Shown piece by piece: positions 27,866 to 36,183 of a DNA stretch of 64,000 nt; within the stretch, counting starts at the first letter, position 1, and every line of letters begins with the position of its first letter. The stretch is from Streptomyces chattanoogensis (GTDB taxonomy: Bacteria; Actinomycetota; Actinomycetes; Streptomycetales; Streptomycetaceae): NCBI RefSeq assembly GCF_001294335.1, contig NZ_LGKG01000001.1:186001-250000 (forward strand), read 5' to 3'. The position numbers and the translations under genes were made by a program. The notes under the pieces are model-generated. The model was given only the letters and a program-made list of their open reading frames with translations. It did no database searches and was not told the origin of the DNA.

Positions 27866-30052
27866 TTGAGTCGTGAATCTGACAGTTCGTCCTCCGGCCC
27901 CCAGGGCCGTGGCGGAGCCGCGTACCCCTCGGGCACGCAGCCGTACGGCTCGCCCGGGGGAGGCGCCGACGAGGCCGCGGTCCAGCCTGAGGAGCCGAAG
28001 ACCGAGACCACACTGACGACGCGGATCAAGATCAACATTCCGGGGTCCCGCCCCATCCCGCCGGTCGTCGTGCGCAAGCCTGTCGGCGAGGAGTCCGGCA
28101 TGAACGCATCGGCCGCAGCCGGCCCGTCCGCCGGTTCCCGGGGCACACCCGGTCCCGCACGCGGCGCCGAGCGCAGCGGTGAGCGGACGGGGAACACCCC
28201 GCGGCCCGAGGCCTCGGCGGACGCGCCGCCCGCCGGCGGCCCCGCCGAGAAGACCAGCGACTGGTTCGCCCCGCGCAAGCCGCAGTCGGGCCCCGGCGGC
28301 GGGTCGTCGACCACCGGTTCGCACCCGGCGCCGCCCGCCCCCTCCGGTACGACACCGCCGCGCGGTCCCTCCGGCGCAACGCCCCCGCAGCGTCCCGATC
28401 TGCCCTATTTCTCCGACGGCCAGGGGCCGCAGGGCGGTGCACCGGGCGGCGGTTCACCGTTCGACACCGGGGCACAGCAGGCGGCATCGCCGTTCGACAC
28501 GGGTGTGCCGAAGGGCGGTTCGCCCTTCGACGGCTCCCCGTTCGACGGCGGTGCGCCCGGCGGATCGCCGTTCGACGGGCCCGCGCGTGAGCACAGCCCC
28601 TTCGACTCCCCGATGAGCGGTACGGGCGGTACGCCCGCGGGCCCGAGCGGCCCGACCACCGGCCCCGCGCGCGGCGACAGCGCCCTCAACCTCCCGCCCG
28701 GCTTCAGCGACCCCGAGGCGGGCGGCACGCCCGGCCGCCCCGACGACACCGCCGAGCTCACCCCGCAGCCCCCGGCGCCCCCGCTGGCCGGGCCGGGCCG
28801 CGGCCTCGGCGTCACCGGAGGCATCTCGGGCGGGCTGCCCGGCGGCGCGGCCGCCGCGCCGCCCGGCGCCACCGGCAAGGGCGGCCGCAAGGGTGGCGTG
28901 CCCGGTGCCGTGGGCGCGGACGGCAGGTCCGCGCCCGGCGGCCGGGTGTCCGGCGACACCCTGGTCAGCGGCATCCCGACGACCTCCGACGGCCCGTCGG
29001 CCCCCTCGCCCTTCGCCTCCGGCACGGCCGGGCGCTCCGACGGCGACGACGGCGCCACCCCGGCGCCCCGCCGCAAGATCCCCGAGCCGATCAACCCGCC
29101 CAAGAAGGGCCGCAGCAAGATCGTCCTGGCGGGCGTCGGCATCGTGGCCCTGGTCGGTGTCGCCTACGGCGCCGGTCTGCTGCTCGACCACGCCGATGTG
29201 CCCAACGGCACCACCGCGCTCGGGGTCGACATCGGCGGACTGACCAAGGACGACGCCGTCAAGAAGCTGGAGAAGGAGCTGGGGGACCGGCGTACCGCGC
29301 CGCTCAAGCTCTCCGTCGGCGGCCGGACCGCCACCCTCCGGCCCGCCACCGCAGGCCTGGGCATCGACCTCCAGGAGACGGTCCGCAACGCGGCCGGCCG
29401 GGACTACAACCCGGTCTCCGTCATCGGCTCGCTGTTCGGCGGCACCCGGGTCGCCAAACCGGCGATGCTCGTCGACGACGAGAAGCTGCAGGTCGCGCTG
29501 CAGAATCTGGCCGGTTCCGCGGCCGCGTCCAAGGAGGGCGGGATCACCTTCGAGAACGGCAAGGCCGTGCCGCACTACGGCGTGCCGTACAAGTCGGTCG
29601 ACACCGCGACGTCCAGGACCAAGGTCGCCGACGCCTACAAGGACCGCGTCTCGAACGGCACCGACACCCCCGTGGCGCTGGCCGCTGCCACCCAGCAGCC
29701 CAAGGTCGGCAAGGCCGCGGTGGACAAGGCCATGAAGCTGTACGCCGAGCCCGCGATGTCGGGCCTGGTGACGGTCCGTGCGAACGGCCACCAGGTCTCC
29801 TTCAGCCCGCAGAAGTCGATCCCGAAGTTCCTGTCCTTCAGGGCCGACGCCGAGGGTCAGCTGACGCTGAAGTACGACCTGGCGGCGCTCGAGCAGCTCT
29901 ACGGCGACACCTTCAACGGTGTGGTGATCACCACCGGCAGCGGCGCCAAGAAGCCGGTCGACGTCAGGGCGGTGGCGAGCGCGGTGGGCAAGGCGCTGCA
30001 GGGCCGTACGCCCGCGGAGCGGATCCAGACGATCGGCGCGGACGCTCCGTAG
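27866..30052 (+). CDS. membrane-anchored protein with PG_binding_4-like domain
   Basis: Encodes 728 residues. Residues 1-415 are low-complexity Pro/Gly/Ser/Ala, including six SPFD units between about 197 and 250. A single membrane helix (KIVLAGVGIVALVGVAYGAGLLL, about 419-441) follows a basic stop. The exported part (LGVDIGGLTKDDAVKKLEKELGDR onward) matches the putative peptidoglycan-binding type-4 domain found with VanW/YkuD proteins. No catalytic domain is seen. TTG at 27866 with GGGAG eight bases upstream is chosen over the open upstream frame. The arrangement suggests an inside-anchored, wall-contacting protein; the role is unknown. It ends before a strong hairpin. Confidence 0.8.
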   Translation: MSRESDSSSSGPQGRGGAAYPSGTQPYGSPGGGADEAAVQPEEPKTETTLTTRIKINIPGSRPIPPVVVRKPVGEESGMNASAAAGPSAGSRGTPGPARGAERSGERTGNTPRPEASADAPPAGGPAEKTSDWFAPRKPQSGPGGGSSTTGSHPAPPAPSGTTPPRGPSGATPPQRPDLPYFSDGQGPQGGAPGGGSPFDTGAQQAASPFDTGVPKGGSPFDGSPFDGGAPGGSPFDGPAREHSPFDSPMSGTGGTPAGPSGPTTGPARGDSALNLPPGFSDPEAGGTPGRPDDTAELTPQPPAPPLAGPGRGLGVTGGISGGLPGGAAAAPPGATGKGGRKGGVPGAVGADGRSAPGGRVSGDTLVSGIPTTSDGPSAPSPFASGTAGRSDGDDGATPAPRRKIPEPINPPKKGRSKIVLAGVGIVALVGVAYGAGLLLDHADVPNGTTALGVDIGGLTKDDAVKKLEKELGDRRTAPLKLSVGGRTATLRPATAGLGIDLQETVRNAAGRDYNPVSVIGSLFGGTRVAKPAMLVDDEKLQVALQNLAGSAAASKEGGITFENGKAVPHYGVPYKSVDTATSRTKVADAYKDRVSNGTDTPVALAAATQQPKVGKAAVDKAMKLYAEPAMSGLVTVRANGHQVSFSPQKSIPKFLSFRADAEGQLTLKYDLAALEQLYGDTFNGVVITTGSGAKKPVDVRAVASAVGKALQGRTPAERIQTIGADAP

Positions 30053-30102
30053 GGCGCATCGCGCGGGGCGCCGCAGGGCGCTTCGTCTACCGGACAACCG
30101 CA

Positions 30103-30156
30103 GGTGGAGACCCCCGCGGGGCGATTCCTCAGGGAATTCCCCTAGGGGGTCTCACC
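30103..30156 (+). terminator. long nested hairpin ahead of ABC/two-component locus
   Basis: Outer arms GGTGGAGACCCCC and GGGGGTCTCACC with one bulge enclose GGGG/CCCC and an inner ATTCC-TCA-GGGAAT hairpin. It follows the PG-binding gene by 50 bases and ends just before the promoter region of the ABC exporter. Confidence 0.7.
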
Positions 30157-30157
30157 C

Positions 30158-30222
30158 ATGACAGACGTCATGCCGCACTGCGTACATCCGACACTGCCGC
30201 CGGCGTCGCGGATCCGCGACGC
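30158..30222 (+). promoter_or_regulatory. promoter/operator of ABC exporter-kinase operon
   Basis: Two symmetric sites lie within 65 bases. ATGAC-AGAC-GTCAT is at 30158-30171. The perfect 20-bp palindrome GCGTCGCGGATCCGCGACGC is at 30203-30222, ending eight bases before the ATPase ATG. TACATC (30183-30188) could be a -10 with ATGACA (30158-30163) as a 19-base-spaced -35. There is no ribosome site before the ATG. The palindrome is a good candidate operator for the LuxR-type regulator encoded downstream, or it may fold in the 5' leader. Confidence 0.5.
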
Positions 30223-30230
30223 TGAACGGC

Positions 30231-31226
30231 ATGACGACGACAGCCACCACCACAGCCATCGCCGCGCGGGGCGCGGACCGGGCGCCCGTGGTCAGCTTCC
30301 GGGGGGTCGGCAAGAGTTACGGCGCGGTGCGCGCCGTGGCCGATCTCGACCTGGAGCTGTACCCGGGCGAGACCGTTGCTCTCCTCGGGCCGAACGGCGC
30401 CGGAAAGTCCTCCACCCTCGATCTGCTCCTCGGGCTGCGCAGCCCCGACTCGGGCAGCCTGTCGCTCTTCGGGACGACCCCGCAGCGCGCGATAGAGCAG
30501 GGCAGGGTCGGCGCCATGCTGCAGAGCGGCGGCCTGATGGAGGGCGTCAAGGTCAAGGAACTGGTGGGGCTCGCCCGGGATCTGCATCCGCGCGCCTATC
30601 CGCTCGACCGGATCATGGCCACCGCGGGCATCACCGATATCGCCGACCGCATGGTCGACAAGCTCTCCGGCGGCCAGGAGCAGCGGGTGCGCTTCGCCCT
30701 CGCCACCGCCGGCGCCAATGACCTGATCGTGCTGGACGAGCCGACCACCGGCATGGACGTCTCGGCCCGGCAGACGTTCTGGGGCGCCATGCGGCAGCAG
30801 GCGGAGCAGGGCCGTACGGTCCTGTTCGCCACCCACTACCTCGAAGAGGCCGACGAGATCGCCGACCGGGTGATCGTGCTGCACCGCGGCCGCGTGCTGG
30901 CCGACGGCACCGCGGCCGAGATCAAGGCCAGGGCCGGCGCCCGCCGGGTCTCCTTCGACCTCGAGGGGCCGATAGACCGCGATGCGCTGCACGGCCTGCC
31001 CTTCCTGACCGCGCTGGAGATCTCCGGGGGCGGGCGGGGCGACGGCAGCCGCCACACGGTCCGCATCCAGTCCCAGGACGCCGATGCGACGGTGCACGCG
31101 CTCTACGGCCTCGGCGCCTACCCGCACCATCTCGAGGTCTCCGGCCTCGGCCTGGAGCAGGCCTTCATCGCCCTGACCACGGCATCCGACGTCACCCCCG
31201 CCACCGCCGAGGAGGCGGCCCGATGA
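30231..31226 (+). CDS. ABC exporter ATP-binding protein (DrrA type)
   Basis: Encodes 331 residues. Walker A GPNGAGKSS is at 53-61, Q-loop in MLQSGGLM, signature LSGGQEQR near 145, Walker B LIVLDEPTTGMDV, H-loop ATHYLEEAD. A C-terminal regulatory region of about 90 residues follows. The profile is that of ATPases paired with ABC-2 permeases in drug or lipid export. It overlaps the permease by four bases. The kinase gene overlaps in turn, so transporter and sensor form one translational unit. The cargo is unknown. Confidence 0.9.
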   Translation: MTTTATTTAIAARGADRAPVVSFRGVGKSYGAVRAVADLDLELYPGETVALLGPNGAGKSSTLDLLLGLRSPDSGSLSLFGTTPQRAIEQGRVGAMLQSGGLMEGVKVKELVGLARDLHPRAYPLDRIMATAGITDIADRMVDKLSGGQEQRVRFALATAGANDLIVLDEPTTGMDVSARQTFWGAMRQQAEQGRTVLFATHYLEEADEIADRVIVLHRGRVLADGTAAEIKARAGARRVSFDLEGPIDRDALHGLPFLTALEISGGGRGDGSRHTVRIQSQDADATVHALYGLGAYPHHLEVSGLGLEQAFIALTTASDVTPATAEEAAR

Positions 31227-31960
31227 CCACTCTGATCAAGCTCGAGATCGTCCGCGCCCTGCGCAACAAGAAGTTCATGTTCTTCTCGGTGATCTATCCG
31301 CCGGTGCTGTATCTGATCATCGCGGGCGGTGCGGACAGCAGGCCGATCCCCGGTATGAAGCTGGACATGGGGCTCTACTACATGGTCTCCATGGCAGCAT
31401 TCGGTGCCATGACCGCCGTCCTGCTCGGCAACAGCGAGCGCATCGCCAAGGAGCGGGAGAAGGGCTGGGTGCGCCAGCTGCGGCTGACGGCCCTGCCCGG
31501 ACGCGGGTATGTCGCCGCCAAGATGGGCGCCGCCGCGACGGTCAGCCTCCCCTCCATCCTGCTCGTCATGATCGTCGCCGCGGCCGTCAAGGGCGTACGG
31601 CTCGAGGCCTGGCAGTGGGTCACCATTGCCGCCACCACCTGGCTCGGCAGCTTCGTCTTCGCCGCACTGGGTGTCGCCATCGGCTATATGGCCACCGGTG
31701 ACGCGGTCCGTCCGATCGCGATGCTCTTCTACTTCGGTCTGGCGTTCCTGGGCGGCCTGTGGATGCCGCTGACGATCCTGCCCGAGTGGGTGCAGAACGT
31801 CGCCGAGTGGTTCCCGACCCACGCCTACGCCGCCCTCGGCACTGCCGTGGAGGCCGGCGGTGCGCCGCATCTCAAGGACATGGCGATACTGGCCGGCTAT
31901 CTGCTGGTCTTCGCGAGCGGTGCGGCCTGGCTGTACCGCAAGGACACCCGGAAGACATGA
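31223..31960 (+). CDS. ABC-2 type exporter permease
   Basis: Encodes 245 residues with six hydrophobic segments, an N-terminal amphipathic TTLIKLEIVRALRNKKF, the ABC-2 hallmark region around NSERIAKEREKGWVRQLRLTALPG, and a final membrane helix before KDTRKT. Coupled by ATGA overlaps to both the ATPase and the kinase genes. Homodimer or partner of the ATPase in an exporter of unknown substrate. Confidence 0.88.
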   Translation: MTTLIKLEIVRALRNKKFMFFSVIYPPVLYLIIAGGADSRPIPGMKLDMGLYYMVSMAAFGAMTAVLLGNSERIAKEREKGWVRQLRLTALPGRGYVAAKMGAAATVSLPSILLVMIVAAAVKGVRLEAWQWVTIAATTWLGSFVFAALGVAIGYMATGDAVRPIAMLFYFGLAFLGGLWMPLTILPEWVQNVAEWFPTHAYAALGTAVEAGGAPHLKDMAILAGYLLVFASGAAWLYRKDTRKT

Positions 31961-33213
31961 ACGTGCTGAGGACGAAGGACAAGCCGGAGGGCTTCAACCC
32001 CGTGATGATGGGGCAGGCACCGCGCAACCGCCGCCAGGCGCTCGGCAAGATGATGTGGATCGTGGTCTGGTTGCTGTATCTGGCCGGTCCGGTGGGCCAG
32101 CTGCTGCGCCCCCAGGCATCCACCGCCGAGCGGGTCTGGGGCGGCCTGGGCCTCACCCTCTTCGTCCTCACCTACGCCCTGCTGGTCCTCGGGCACATGC
32201 TGCGGGCGCTGCCCCGGGCGCTGATATACGCCGCGTTGGGCGTGATGCTGGCGCTGTCCCTCGTCCTCTCGTGGACGCTGGACCCCTCCTGGCTGGTGCT
32301 CTTCATCTTCACCAGCGTGGCGTCCGGGATCGTGCTGCCCTGGCAGTGGTCCCGCTGGTGCATCCCGCTGATCACCGCGACGCTGCTCGCCGTCGGCGCG
32401 CACTATCCGGAGATCCGCGGCTACTACCTCTTCGCCTACGGCCTGCCGGCCCTGGGCAGCGGGTTCACCATGGTCGGGGTGCAGTATCTGATCCGTACGA
32501 GCCAGGAGCTGCGCTCCGCCCGCGAGGAGGTCGCCCGCCTCGCCGCCAACGACGAGCGGCTGCGCCTCGCGCGCGATCTGCACGACCTCCTCGGCCACTC
32601 CCTGTCCCTGATCACCCTCAAGAGCGAGCTGGCCGGGCGGATGCTGCCCGCCGACCCCGAAGAGGCCGCCAAGCAGGTGGCCGACATCGAACGGGTCAGC
32701 CGGCAGGCGCTGGTCGACGTCCGGGAGGCGGTCACCGGATACCGCCGACCCCGGCTCGCCGTGGAGCTCGCCGGGGTGCGCGCGGCGCTCCGTACGGCCG
32801 GCATCGAGGCCACCGTGGATCCGGCCCTGGAGGGCGAGCGCCACGGGCTCGCGGCGGACGAGGAGAGCGCGCTGGCCTGGGCGCTGCGCGAGGCGGTCAC
32901 CAACGTCGTACGGCACAGCGGCGCCCGCCTGTGCGAGCTGCTGCTCACCGAGGAGTGGGAGTCCGACGAGCGCCGCTATCTGTGTCTGACGGTGCTCGAC
33001 GACGGCGCGGGCCCGCCCCGCGCCCTGCACGACGGCAACGGCCTCAGCGGTCTGCGCGAGCGCCTCGCCCTGGCCGACGGCCGCCTGGAGACGGGCCCCG
33101 CCGCACGGGGCCGCGGCTTCGTCCTGCGGGCGTATGTCCCCCTGAGCGGCCCGACGGCGTCCGGCGGAAACACGGCCGGGACGGCCGCCGGAATCGTTGG
33201 GCCGACCGGCTGA
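31957..33213 (+). CDS. sensor histidine kinase (DesK/NarX-like, HisKA_3)
   Basis: Encodes 418 residues. Five to six membrane helices occupy about 30-185, followed by a short coiled coil (RTSQELRSAREEVARLAAND). The HisKA_3 box LARDLHDLLGHSLSL has phosphorylatable His209. The ATPase domain has an N box in ALREAVTNVVRHSGA near 309 and a G box GNGLSGLRERL near 364. With no large outside domain, it probably senses membrane state or the transporter, as DesK-class kinases do. ATG overlaps the permease stop. Unusually, its likely response regulator lies 1.1 kb further on, beyond two small secreted-protein genes. Confidence 0.9.
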   Translation: MNVLRTKDKPEGFNPVMMGQAPRNRRQALGKMMWIVVWLLYLAGPVGQLLRPQASTAERVWGGLGLTLFVLTYALLVLGHMLRALPRALIYAALGVMLALSLVLSWTLDPSWLVLFIFTSVASGIVLPWQWSRWCIPLITATLLAVGAHYPEIRGYYLFAYGLPALGSGFTMVGVQYLIRTSQELRSAREEVARLAANDERLRLARDLHDLLGHSLSLITLKSELAGRMLPADPEEAAKQVADIERVSRQALVDVREAVTGYRRPRLAVELAGVRAALRTAGIEATVDPALEGERHGLAADEESALAWALREAVTNVVRHSGARLCELLLTEEWESDERRYLCLTVLDDGAGPPRALHDGNGLSGLRERLALADGRLETGPAARGRGFVLRAYVPLSGPTASGGNTAGTAAGIVGPTG

Positions 33214-33317
33214 ATTTCCCCGACAAGGGTTTGAGTTTCTGCGGTTCGGCGGCGTGGCGCGGGGACAACGGCAGGACGATATGTCCGACATCCGCTAGGA
33301 CGAAGGCTAGGAGCGCC

Positions 33318-33743
33318 GTGAGAAGACTTGTGCAGGCGGGAAGCATCGTCGGGGTGTGCGGCGTGATGCTGCTCGCCGCCGGACCCGCCGAGGCCCAGGA
33401 CCCTGAGCCATCCCTGCTCGGGGCCACGGTGGGCGCCGATCTCGCCGACGTGACCGGCATGGTTTCCAGCGTCACCTGCAACAACCGGCTGGCCGAATTC
33501 AGTTACAAGTCCCCGCGGATCAGATCGCCGCACCCCTGTGTCAACGGGCCGGTACACAGTGGCAACAGTTTGAACAGCGGAAACTTCCTCAACCACGGAA
33601 ACCCGAACAACAGCGGAAACCTCGACCAGACCAACGGGTCGACCAATTCCGAGAATTCCGCCTCCGGCAATGAGGTGGGCAGCGAGAACAACATTCAGCG
33701 GCTCCTCGGCGGTCTCCCCGGGGGCCACGGCCACCACCGGTAG
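33318..33743 (+). CDS. small secreted Asn-rich protein with CVNGPVxSGN motif
   Basis: Encodes 141 residues. A signal peptide ends AAGPAEA (cleavage about residue 26). The mature part has exactly two cysteines, the second in HPCVNGPVHSGN, followed by a Asn/Gly/Ser-rich tract (NSGNFLNHGNPNNSGN) and NSASGN, ending in a His/Gly tail. Only the cysteine pair and CVN faintly recall chaplins; the chaplin core is absent. GTG at 33318 follows AGGAG. Separated by 105 bases from the kinase gene and convergent with a relative (33829-34161) sharing CVNGPVxSGN and NSASG. Function unknown; a surface or matrix role is inference. Confidence 0.72.
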   Translation: MRRLVQAGSIVGVCGVMLLAAGPAEAQDPEPSLLGATVGADLADVTGMVSSVTCNNRLAEFSYKSPRIRSPHPCVNGPVHSGNSLNSGNFLNHGNPNNSGNLDQTNGSTNSENSASGNEVGSENNIQRLLGGLPGGHGHHR

Positions 33744-33760
33744 ACCCGGTTCGCGGCAGG

Positions 33761-33828
33761 GCCGGTGGTGACGCGGCCTGCTGCGGCCACCACCGGCAGA
33801 CCGACCCCCGGCCCGCGCGCCGGGGGTC
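33761..33828. terminator. double hairpin between convergent secreted-protein genes
   Basis: GCCGGTGGTG / CACCACCGGC (33761-33797) and GACCCCCGGC / GCCGGGGGTC (33803-33828) are both perfect 10-bp stems. The right arm of the first repeats the end of the plus-strand gene: GGCCACCACCGGYAGACC occurs at about 33729-33746 and 33786-33803. Confidence 0.75.
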
Positions 33829-34161
33829 CTAGTCGCCGCCGGTTCCGTAGGAATGGCCGCTGGCCGAGTTGGCCGTGTACGCGGTGCCGTTGTGGATCCC
33901 GCCCACCTTGTGGCCCGCCGTGCCGGACAGGGACACGTTCTGCGCATCCTTGACGTTCCCGCTGTTCACCGGGCCATTGACGCAGACCCTGGCCCGGTCC
34001 TTGCAGACCAGGATGGAGTTCATCTCGATCCAGATGTCGCCGTTGGCCACCCCGCCCCAGTCGTACCCGCTCCGCGCCAGAGCCGGTGTCGCCCCGCCGA
34101 GAGCCATCAGCACCCCACACGCGCATGCGATCACGTGGTGGGTGCGCCTCGATTTCTTCAC
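33829..34161 (-). CDS. small secreted protein with CVNGPVxSGN motif
   Basis: Encodes 110 residues. A basic start KKSRRTHH and hydrophobic core lead to a signal-peptidase site after ATPALA (about residue 30). The mature protein begins SGYDWGGVANGDIWIEMNSILVC, has two cysteines six residues apart, then VCVNGPVNSGN and NSASGHSYG. Two of these motifs, in the same order, also occur in the convergent 33318-33743 product, so I treat them as diverged paralogues. GTG at 34161 is preceded by AGGA-type sequence. Lies on the opposite strand to the surrounding kinase and regulator genes. Function unknown. Confidence 0.7.
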   Translation of the reverse strand: MKKSRRTHHVIACACGVLMALGGATPALARSGYDWGGVANGDIWIEMNSILVCKDRARVCVNGPVNSGNVKDAQNVSLSGTAGHKVGGIHNGTAYTANSASGHSYGTGGD

Positions 34162-34333
34162 TGTGTGGTCCTGCCCCTCGCGGTTTGTAGTGCGCCGCGG
34201 TCTTGCTACCGGGCAGGCCCCCGCCCGCCAAGCTTGTGCTGCGGCCCGTCCCGCGCATTCACCCTCTTCGACGGCCGGATTCACCGTGACGGCTCTCCCC
34301 GGCGTCAACATCAAGGCCGTCCGGCACGCTGGC

Positions 34334-34339
34334 TACCCT
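34334..34339 (+). promoter_or_regulatory. -10 box of probable leaderless response-regulator transcript
   Basis: TACCCT ends six bases before the ATG at 34346 and no ribosome site is present. It gives the regulator its own promoter, separate from the kinase operon. Confidence 0.4.
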
Positions 34340-34345
34340 GGGCGC

Positions 34346-34981
34346 ATGACTGATCCGGACGGCGAGCGGCCCCCGACCTGTGTACGACTCCTCCTCGCCG
34401 AGGACCAGTCGATGGTCCGCGAGGCGCTGGCCGCGCTGCTGTCCCTCGAACCCGATCTGGAGGTCGTCGCCCAGGCGGCGCGCGGCGACGAGGTGCTGCC
34501 GGCGGCCCGCGCCCACGCGGTGGACGTCGCGCTGCTGGATATCGAGATGCCCGGCATCAGCGGCCTGGACGCGGCGGCCGGGCTGCGGGAGGCGTTCCCC
34601 GACGTCAAGATCGTCATCCTCACCACCTTCGGCCGCCCCGGCTATCTGCGCCGCGCCATGGAGTCCGGGGCCGACGCCTTCCTGGTCAAGGACGCCCCGG
34701 CGGCCCGCCTCGCGGACGCCGTACGCCGCGTACTGCGCGGCGAGCGGGTCATCGACCCGGCCCTGGCGGCGGCCGCGCTCGCCGACGGCGCCAGTCCGCT
34801 GACCGAGCGGGAGCGCGAGGTGCTGCGGAGGGCCGACGGCGGCACCAACGCCGAGATCGCCGCGGCCCTGCACCTCTCCCAGGGCACGGTGCGCAACTAC
34901 CTCTCGCTCGCCATCCAGAAGACCGGCGCCCGCAACCGCGCCGAGGCGGTCCGCACCGCCCGCGACAAGGGCTGGCTCTAG
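34346..34981 (+). CDS. LuxR/NarL-type response regulator
   Basis: Encodes 211 residues. The receiver domain has acidic residues in LLLAEDQ near 18-21, phosphoacceptor Asp65 in VALLDIEMPG, Thr in ILTTFG and Lys in FLVKDAP. The C-terminal LuxR helix-turn-helix (about 148-207) reads LTEREREVLRRADGGTNAEIAAALHLSQGTVRNYL. It belongs to the class that pairs with HisKA_3 kinases, so the partner is most likely the kinase at 31957. The longer open frame upstream is not protein-like. A plausible target is the 20-bp palindrome at 30203-30222; this is inference. Confidence 0.9.
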   Translation: MTDPDGERPPTCVRLLLAEDQSMVREALAALLSLEPDLEVVAQAARGDEVLPAARAHAVDVALLDIEMPGISGLDAAAGLREAFPDVKIVILTTFGRPGYLRRAMESGADAFLVKDAPAARLADAVRRVLRGERVIDPALAAAALADGASPLTEREREVLRRADGGTNAEIAAALHLSQGTVRNYLSLAIQKTGARNRAEAVRTARDKGWL

Positions 34982-35076
34982 CCCCCCGGGTAAGGGGCCG
35001 CAACTCCTGAGGACTGGCGCCTGAGGACCTTCGTCCCTGTGCGGTGCCGCCCCGCGTCGCGCAGGCTTGAACTGTT

Positions 35077-36183
35077 ATGCCCTATTCCCGTCCGCCGGAG
35101 AGCGGCCGCGGCGCCGCCCTGCTGCTGATCCTCGCCATCGGGATCGTCGTGGTGGTGGACGCGACGACCGGCCCGGAGCTGCACATCTCCGCCTTCCTGG
35201 GCGTCGCCCCGCTGGTGGCCGCGCTGCGCTGCTCGTACCGCTGGACGGTCGTGGTGGCGGCCGTCTACGTCGGCTGCCTGACGTACATCGACCTCCTCAC
35301 GGTGCCCGACTGGGCCCCGGCCAGCCGGGTCGTCGGCGTCTTCGGTGCGTTCCTGGTGGCCGTCTTCGCGCTGGTGCTGTGCCGTACGAGGCTGGAGCGC
35401 GAGGCGCTGCACGCCCGGACGAGCCTGGTCGCCGACACCGTGCAACGGGCGGTGCTGCGCGAGCTGCCGCTGCGCGCCGGGCCGGTCGAGGCATACGGCT
35501 TCTATGTCTCCTCCCAGGAGGGCGCGCGGGTCGGCGGCGACATCTTCGAGGCCGTCGAGACCCCGCACGGGCTGCGGCTGATGATCGGCGATGTCCAGGG
35601 CAAGGGCATGCCCGCCATCGGCGCGGGCCTGGAGGTGCTGGCCTCGTTCCGGGAAGCCGCCCACTACCAGGACTCGCTGGAGTCGGTCGCCGACCGCATG
35701 GAACAGGCGCTGACCCGCTACAACACCCGCTCCGCCGAGCAGGGCACCGACGAACGCTTTGTGACGGCGCTGCTGATGGAGGTGCGCGGCACGGACGAGG
35801 GCCGGGTGCTCTCCTGCGGCCATATCCCGTACTACGTGGTGCGCGACGGCGTGGTCCACGAGCGCAGCGACGGCGAGGGCGGGCTCCCGCTCGGCCTGGG
35901 CGCGCTGAGCGATGAGCCGCGGCGGAGCGTACGGGTGCGCCCCCGGCCCGACGACTGGGTCGTCCTGTGCACGGACGGGGTGACCGAGGCCCGCGGCGCC
36001 GACGGCACCTTCTACCCCCTGCGCGAGCGGCTGGCCGCCTGGACCTGTCTGCCGCCCCCCGAACTGGCCCGCACCCTCCGAGCCGACCTGGAGGACTTCA
36101 CCGGCGGCGACCTCAAGGACGATGCGACGGCACTGATCGTGCGCCGTACCGGGTATGCGGACCGGCCCCCGCCCGTCAGTTGA
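35077..36183 (+). CDS. membrane SpoIIE-type PP2C phosphatase
   Basis: Encodes 368 residues. Three to four N-terminal membrane helices (about 12-105) precede a short linker helix and a PP2C-like SpoIIE/RsbU domain. The metal-binding motifs are GGDIF (154-158), GDVQGKGMPA (171-180), CTDGVTEARG near 298 and KDDATALIV near 350. Such enzymes dephosphorylate anti-sigma-factor antagonists in Streptomyces partner-switching. No sensor domain other than the membrane part and no adjacent anti-sigma kinase is present. ATG at 35077 lacks a good ribosome site. Last eight bases overlap the convergent SirB1 gene. Confidence 0.88.
   Translation: MPYSRPPESGRGAALLLILAIGIVVVVDATTGPELHISAFLGVAPLVAALRCSYRWTVVVAAVYVGCLTYIDLLTVPDWAPASRVVGVFGAFLVAVFALVLCRTRLEREALHARTSLVADTVQRAVLRELPLRAGPVEAYGFYVSSQEGARVGGDIFEAVETPHGLRLMIGDVQGKGMPAIGAGLEVLASFREAAHYQDSLESVADRMEQALTRYNTRSAEQGTDERFVTALLMEVRGTDEGRVLSCGHIPYYVVRDGVVHERSDGEGGLPLGLGALSDEPRRSVRVRPRPDDWVVLCTDGVTEARGADGTFYPLRERLAAWTCLPPPELARTLRADLEDFTGGDLKDDATALIVRRTGYADRPPPVS

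Noticed and set aside
33318..33743. Calling the Asn-rich secreted protein a chaplin
   Set aside because: The chaplin core (GN-x-QVPV-NVCGN and NPAFGN) is absent; only two cysteines and CVN are shared.
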